The notes below the pieces were generated by a model. It was not told the origin of the DNA and did no database searches. It saw only the letters and a program-made list of their open reading frames with translations. Of a stretch of DNA of 64,000 nt, positions 60,611 through 64,000 are shown one piece after another. Each line of letters starts with the position of its first letter. Positions within the stretch are counted from its first letter, which is position 1. The position numbers were made by a program, and so were the translations under genes. This DNA is from Bugula neritina (lineage: Eukaryota > Bryozoa > Gymnolaemata > Cheilostomatida > Bugulidae): assembly GCA_964035545.1 (NCBI GenBank), contig OZ037767.1, positions 15,433,498 through 15,497,497 on the forward strand, read 5' to 3'.

Positions 60611-63299
60611 TTATTCAAGAGGAAGGCTCTCCAACAGTTCTACCAAAGCCTAAATGACATGTATAAAATAAAGGTTATATGTACAAATTTTTTTCCAAAA
60701 CAGCCTGCAACTGTTTTGCTATTGCATATGCCCTATGCCATTCATCAAGTGGAACAATTTTAACCAGGATATCTAGAAAAGTTGACACAAGGGCTTTATA
60801 AACTATGTAACAGTAAAACTGTGAGTAGAAATTAATTGACACTAATGAATAATGAGAATAACTTTTTTACTCACTCAGATAGAATTTAAAGGCAAAAGAT
60901 ACATGTGCAGCATATATGCAAGTCTCATAAAATGACAACATTACTAACCTAGTCTTTAGACCTGTTATGAAACTGAGTACATAGTTGATGACTCTTGACT
61001 GCTCTGCTGCCCTCTGCTAAATCTAAAAATAAAAATAATAATTTAGCAACAAAATTGCAAAGGAATGCTGGAGGATTTGGTTTTGAAGTCAGCCCAAATG
61101 ATGCCTAAATGCACATTACCTAGTACAATGCTTACCAAGAAGCAAGAATAATATATCTAAGGCTTGTGAAACAATGTTACCTAAATAACAAAATATGAAA
61201 TTCTTTGTGTTAACCATGTTTGGTGGTCAGAATAATTATTATTGTAGATTTAAAAATTTCTCCATGCAGTCGAGTACTTTACCTCAATAAAAAGATTGAT
61301 CATAAGCAAATATTTTTCATGACTTACTTAGGAATGGATATTAGATTTTTGTTATTGTGACTAACAAACCTTTCGAAACTTACTTTTGCATGTTTTAGCA
61401 ATGAAAATAACATAGTTACAATCAATATTTAGATTACCAAAATAAAACTTTACCAACATAAATAAATTTAAAGGAGCTTTCTATTATTAATCATGTGCAT
61501 TACCTGCTTGATCACCTTCAATAAAGTTCATCAGTTTCTTCTTCTAAATATTCTCTTTTAAACCAACTTCATGCTTTAGGTGCTGGCAACAACCTTAAAA
61601 GAAAAGTTATATAACAAACAAATAGAAAAAGCACAAAACAAATCAACAGCATTATATACAATTGGGGCACATACATGAAAACAGCAGCTAGTGTCATTTT
61701 CTTAAGACAGCACTATTTTAGGTGTAAATTTAAGAAGTATTAGAAAATGCAGAAATTTACTGCAATTGGTTAATTTTACTTAAGTTATAGTACATACTGA
61801 AGATCTCAAGTTTTTGCTAATGAACATGAGTTTTGGCCCGAAACAAAAAAAATATCAATAAATACACCTAAATAATCAAGGCTCTTTTTAATTTTCTTTG
61901 ATTTCTTATGCTTTTTTCTAATTACAGCAACTTCTGACTGTGGATTGCCATGGTTAGTTTGTAACAGTAGGCAATCCAAATGAAATGAATAAATAGGAAA
62001 AAACATGAGAAATCATGCAAAATTAAGAACCTTGATTATTTAGGTGTATTTTTTGATGTCTCACTAATTTTAAGCAAAAAGCATTGTTCATTAGCAGCTA
62101 AATTGTAAAAATGGCTAAAAACTGCAGATTTCCAGTGTGTACTAAATTAAGTAAAAAGACCCAATCACCTTTGCAACATAATTCAATAATTGCATGGTCA
62201 AGCAGAATAAACTACAATTAACAGCAACAACAGTGTAATAGTTGCGTAGAAAAGTTGTACTGCAAAAAACTAAAAGAATGCAAAATCTATAAATGTGTGC
62301 TACCAAGTAAATGCTGAACAGACATCATGAAATAGTGTACGGAATACAAACTATTAAACTTACCTGTTGATCTAATGCAGCCAAAACCTTAAGCTTAGAG
62401 TAGTGGAATGGTGCTGTTCGATGTTGATATGCTACAAGTAGCTAAGATGACTCAAATTCTTGCCTTTAGGAGTAAGAGGCCTCAGCACAGTTTCAACAAT
62501 ACTTCCAATAATCTCTACGGATGCGCTCAATTAGGAGCCACAACAAAGCACACCCATGTCATTTTAGTAAACTCTAAAAAATGAACAGAAATAAAACTGT
62601 TAGAGAGTAAACAGAGAAACATATAGTGATGGGGGAAAAACCTGTCAGAAAAGGTTATATACACTCATAGTCATAACACGAAGAAAAAGATAATGAATAA
62701 CAAGCTATTCAAGATGACACAAGAAACCAAACAAATTTCTTTGACTAAAAAATATAATTAAATACTATATTACTTGTCAAAAAATATTTGTTTTGAACGT
62801 ATTATTGGGAAGAATTGCCAGTGTCTTAAATTTTGAGATTAAAGTTTCTGCCTAATAGCGGAAATAGAGAGGCAATCAATAGTGTACAAAACATGTTTTC
62901 AGTTATTGGCTGTTGACTAAATTGACAAAGTTAAAGAAAGCTTCCATATCATTATTTATTTTGTTCTCAAGTGTGTGGTTACAGTTTCATGAGTCAGAAA
63001 TATAATTATTTGAGATATGAAATCAAATGTAGTCAAAAGAGTGTCATACAATTTAAAATGTAGTAATAGAGCTTTGACAATAATTTCTTCTGCTAAGTAA
63101 AACAGGTACCATTATGTGCTACTTATCTTTTAGAGATGAACATCAAGGATGTTGAAAACAAAATAGTTGTAAATTACAGCAAATACCTTTCTACTTACCT
63201 AACCAGAGAAAATAAGTTTTCAACCTTGCATGCACTCAGCTGGTTTTCAATGTTTGGATCAGTGACATCTTTATAACTGATAGCAGCATTATGTGATAG
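60611..63299 (-). pseudogene. Decayed multi-exon gene of unknown family
   Basis: Exon-like segments bounded by splice signals on the minus strand lie at about 63299-63199, 62573-62364, 61593-61504, 61180-61136, 61022-60949, 60793-60705 and 60649-60611. Three in a row join in phase: KKKLMNFIEGDQA, then GNIVSQALDILFLLL, then DLAEGSRAVKSHQLCTQFHN. The last two would read DILVKIVPLDEWHRAYAIAK and then ALVELLESLPLE with a stop. Damage is visible: two in-frame stops and a frameshift in the 62.4-62.6 kb segment (EIIGSIVETVLRPLTPKG... HRTAPFHYSKLKVLAALDQQ), a TAG after GLKENI, and a lost donor near 60705. The translation looks helical, perhaps HEAT-like. I do not recognise the protein. Confidence 0.45.
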
Positions 63300-64000
63300 C
63301 TTTAGGAATTGTTACCTTAAATCTAAATTATATAGAACAAGAAGTGCAAAAATATGGCATTAGTACTCATTGCACAATACACACTTGCTAGAGTAGCTAA
63401 TCTAGCATCACATTAATTTAAGAAAGACAAAATTTTATTACTGTTCACAAATGATGAATATTAAAATTTGAATAATTAGACAAATTAACAATGATATTGA
63501 TGTTAGTTCAAACATTACTAATGGTAAACACCAAAATACTAATAGGAATAGTCATGTTAACATCAATTAGAAAAGTAAAGATAATTTGAAAATGAGACAG
63601 TTTATAGGTCTAACTCTTATAGTTGACAAGCAATTACAGGGCAGTCATATTGATGTAGGCTACCCTCAAAATGTAGCACTTTAAAAATAATAAAAAGACA
63701 GCACATATAAGAACATAATTTTAAAAATAGGCATATGTTACACCTATATTTTGATTAACAAAGAAATCTTCTTTACTTTATTAATCTAGCTCATATAATG
63801 GTATTCTGTCTTAGTATGTTATTTTAATACTTGAAATCTAATCAGCTACAGAAAAGTACTTCAATTCAAAGGCCTTCATAATTATTCTTTAGTTTGCTAT
63901 TTAAATAGACAGTAAGGTTGATGAATAAAATAAAAGTTAGTAAAGTAAAAACTAAATAAATTGAGAATAATATCTCCACTCTAAGGTTATAATCCTTATA
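63300..64000. other. Right edge of window; nothing recognised
   Basis: AT-rich sequence. Upstream exons of the decayed minus-strand gene could lie here or beyond the edge, but none is supported. Confidence 0.4.

Overview
This is an AT-rich eukaryotic window with spliced genes: short introns, canonical GT–AG junctions and preserved intron phases. Its genes look metazoan (a CPEB1-type RNA-binding protein, secreted WSC/PAN proteins, ankyrin repeats, tRNA-derived SINEs). A sponge or other early-branching animal is my best inference; nothing here fixes the species. Most of the window is a complex tandem duplication. The apparent ancestral unit, left to right, is: CPEB 3' exons (+), WSC gene (-), WSC gene (+), second WSC gene (+), proline-rich gene (-).

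Layout. 1-9.1 kb: end of a first unit, with a broken WSC gene (copy A, +) and an intact eight-exon ankyrin/proline-rich gene (X, -). 9.8-10.0 kb: a foldback element. 10.2-29.0 kb: a second unit, with a dead CPEB fragment interrupted by a 756-bp element with terminal inverted repeats, WSC copy B (-, frameshifted), copy C (+, WSC domain broken) and copy D (+, intact). 29.0-34.3 kb: unique DNA holding a decayed, spliced transposase-like gene. 34.3-56.0 kb: a third unit, with intact CPEB 3' exons, WSC copy B' (-, intact), copy E (+, broken, with a 120-bp retroposon-like insertion), copy F (+, intact) and X' (-, truncated pseudogene). 56.0-64.0 kb: mostly empty, with a decayed multi-exon gene on the minus strand.

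The seven WSC-family genes share one design. Exon 1 encodes a signal peptide and the first half of a WSC domain. Exon 2 encodes the second half of the WSC domain. A long exon 3 encodes an NHL/beta-propeller-like region and a C-terminal PAN/apple-like cysteine module. B', D and F give exact open frames of 504, 523 and 524 residues across phase-1 introns. The array is a mosaic: about 10.2 kb (17.4-27.6 versus 40.1-50.5 kb) is nearly identical, flanked by clearly older divergence. Inside the D/F coding exon a strongly diverged patch of about 330 bp is followed by about 300 identical bases. C and D also share a 50-residue stretch that is almost identical at DNA level. This points to active gene conversion in a family of secreted, probably carbohydrate- or ligand-binding proteins. 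Recognition or immunity is a possible role, but that is inference only.
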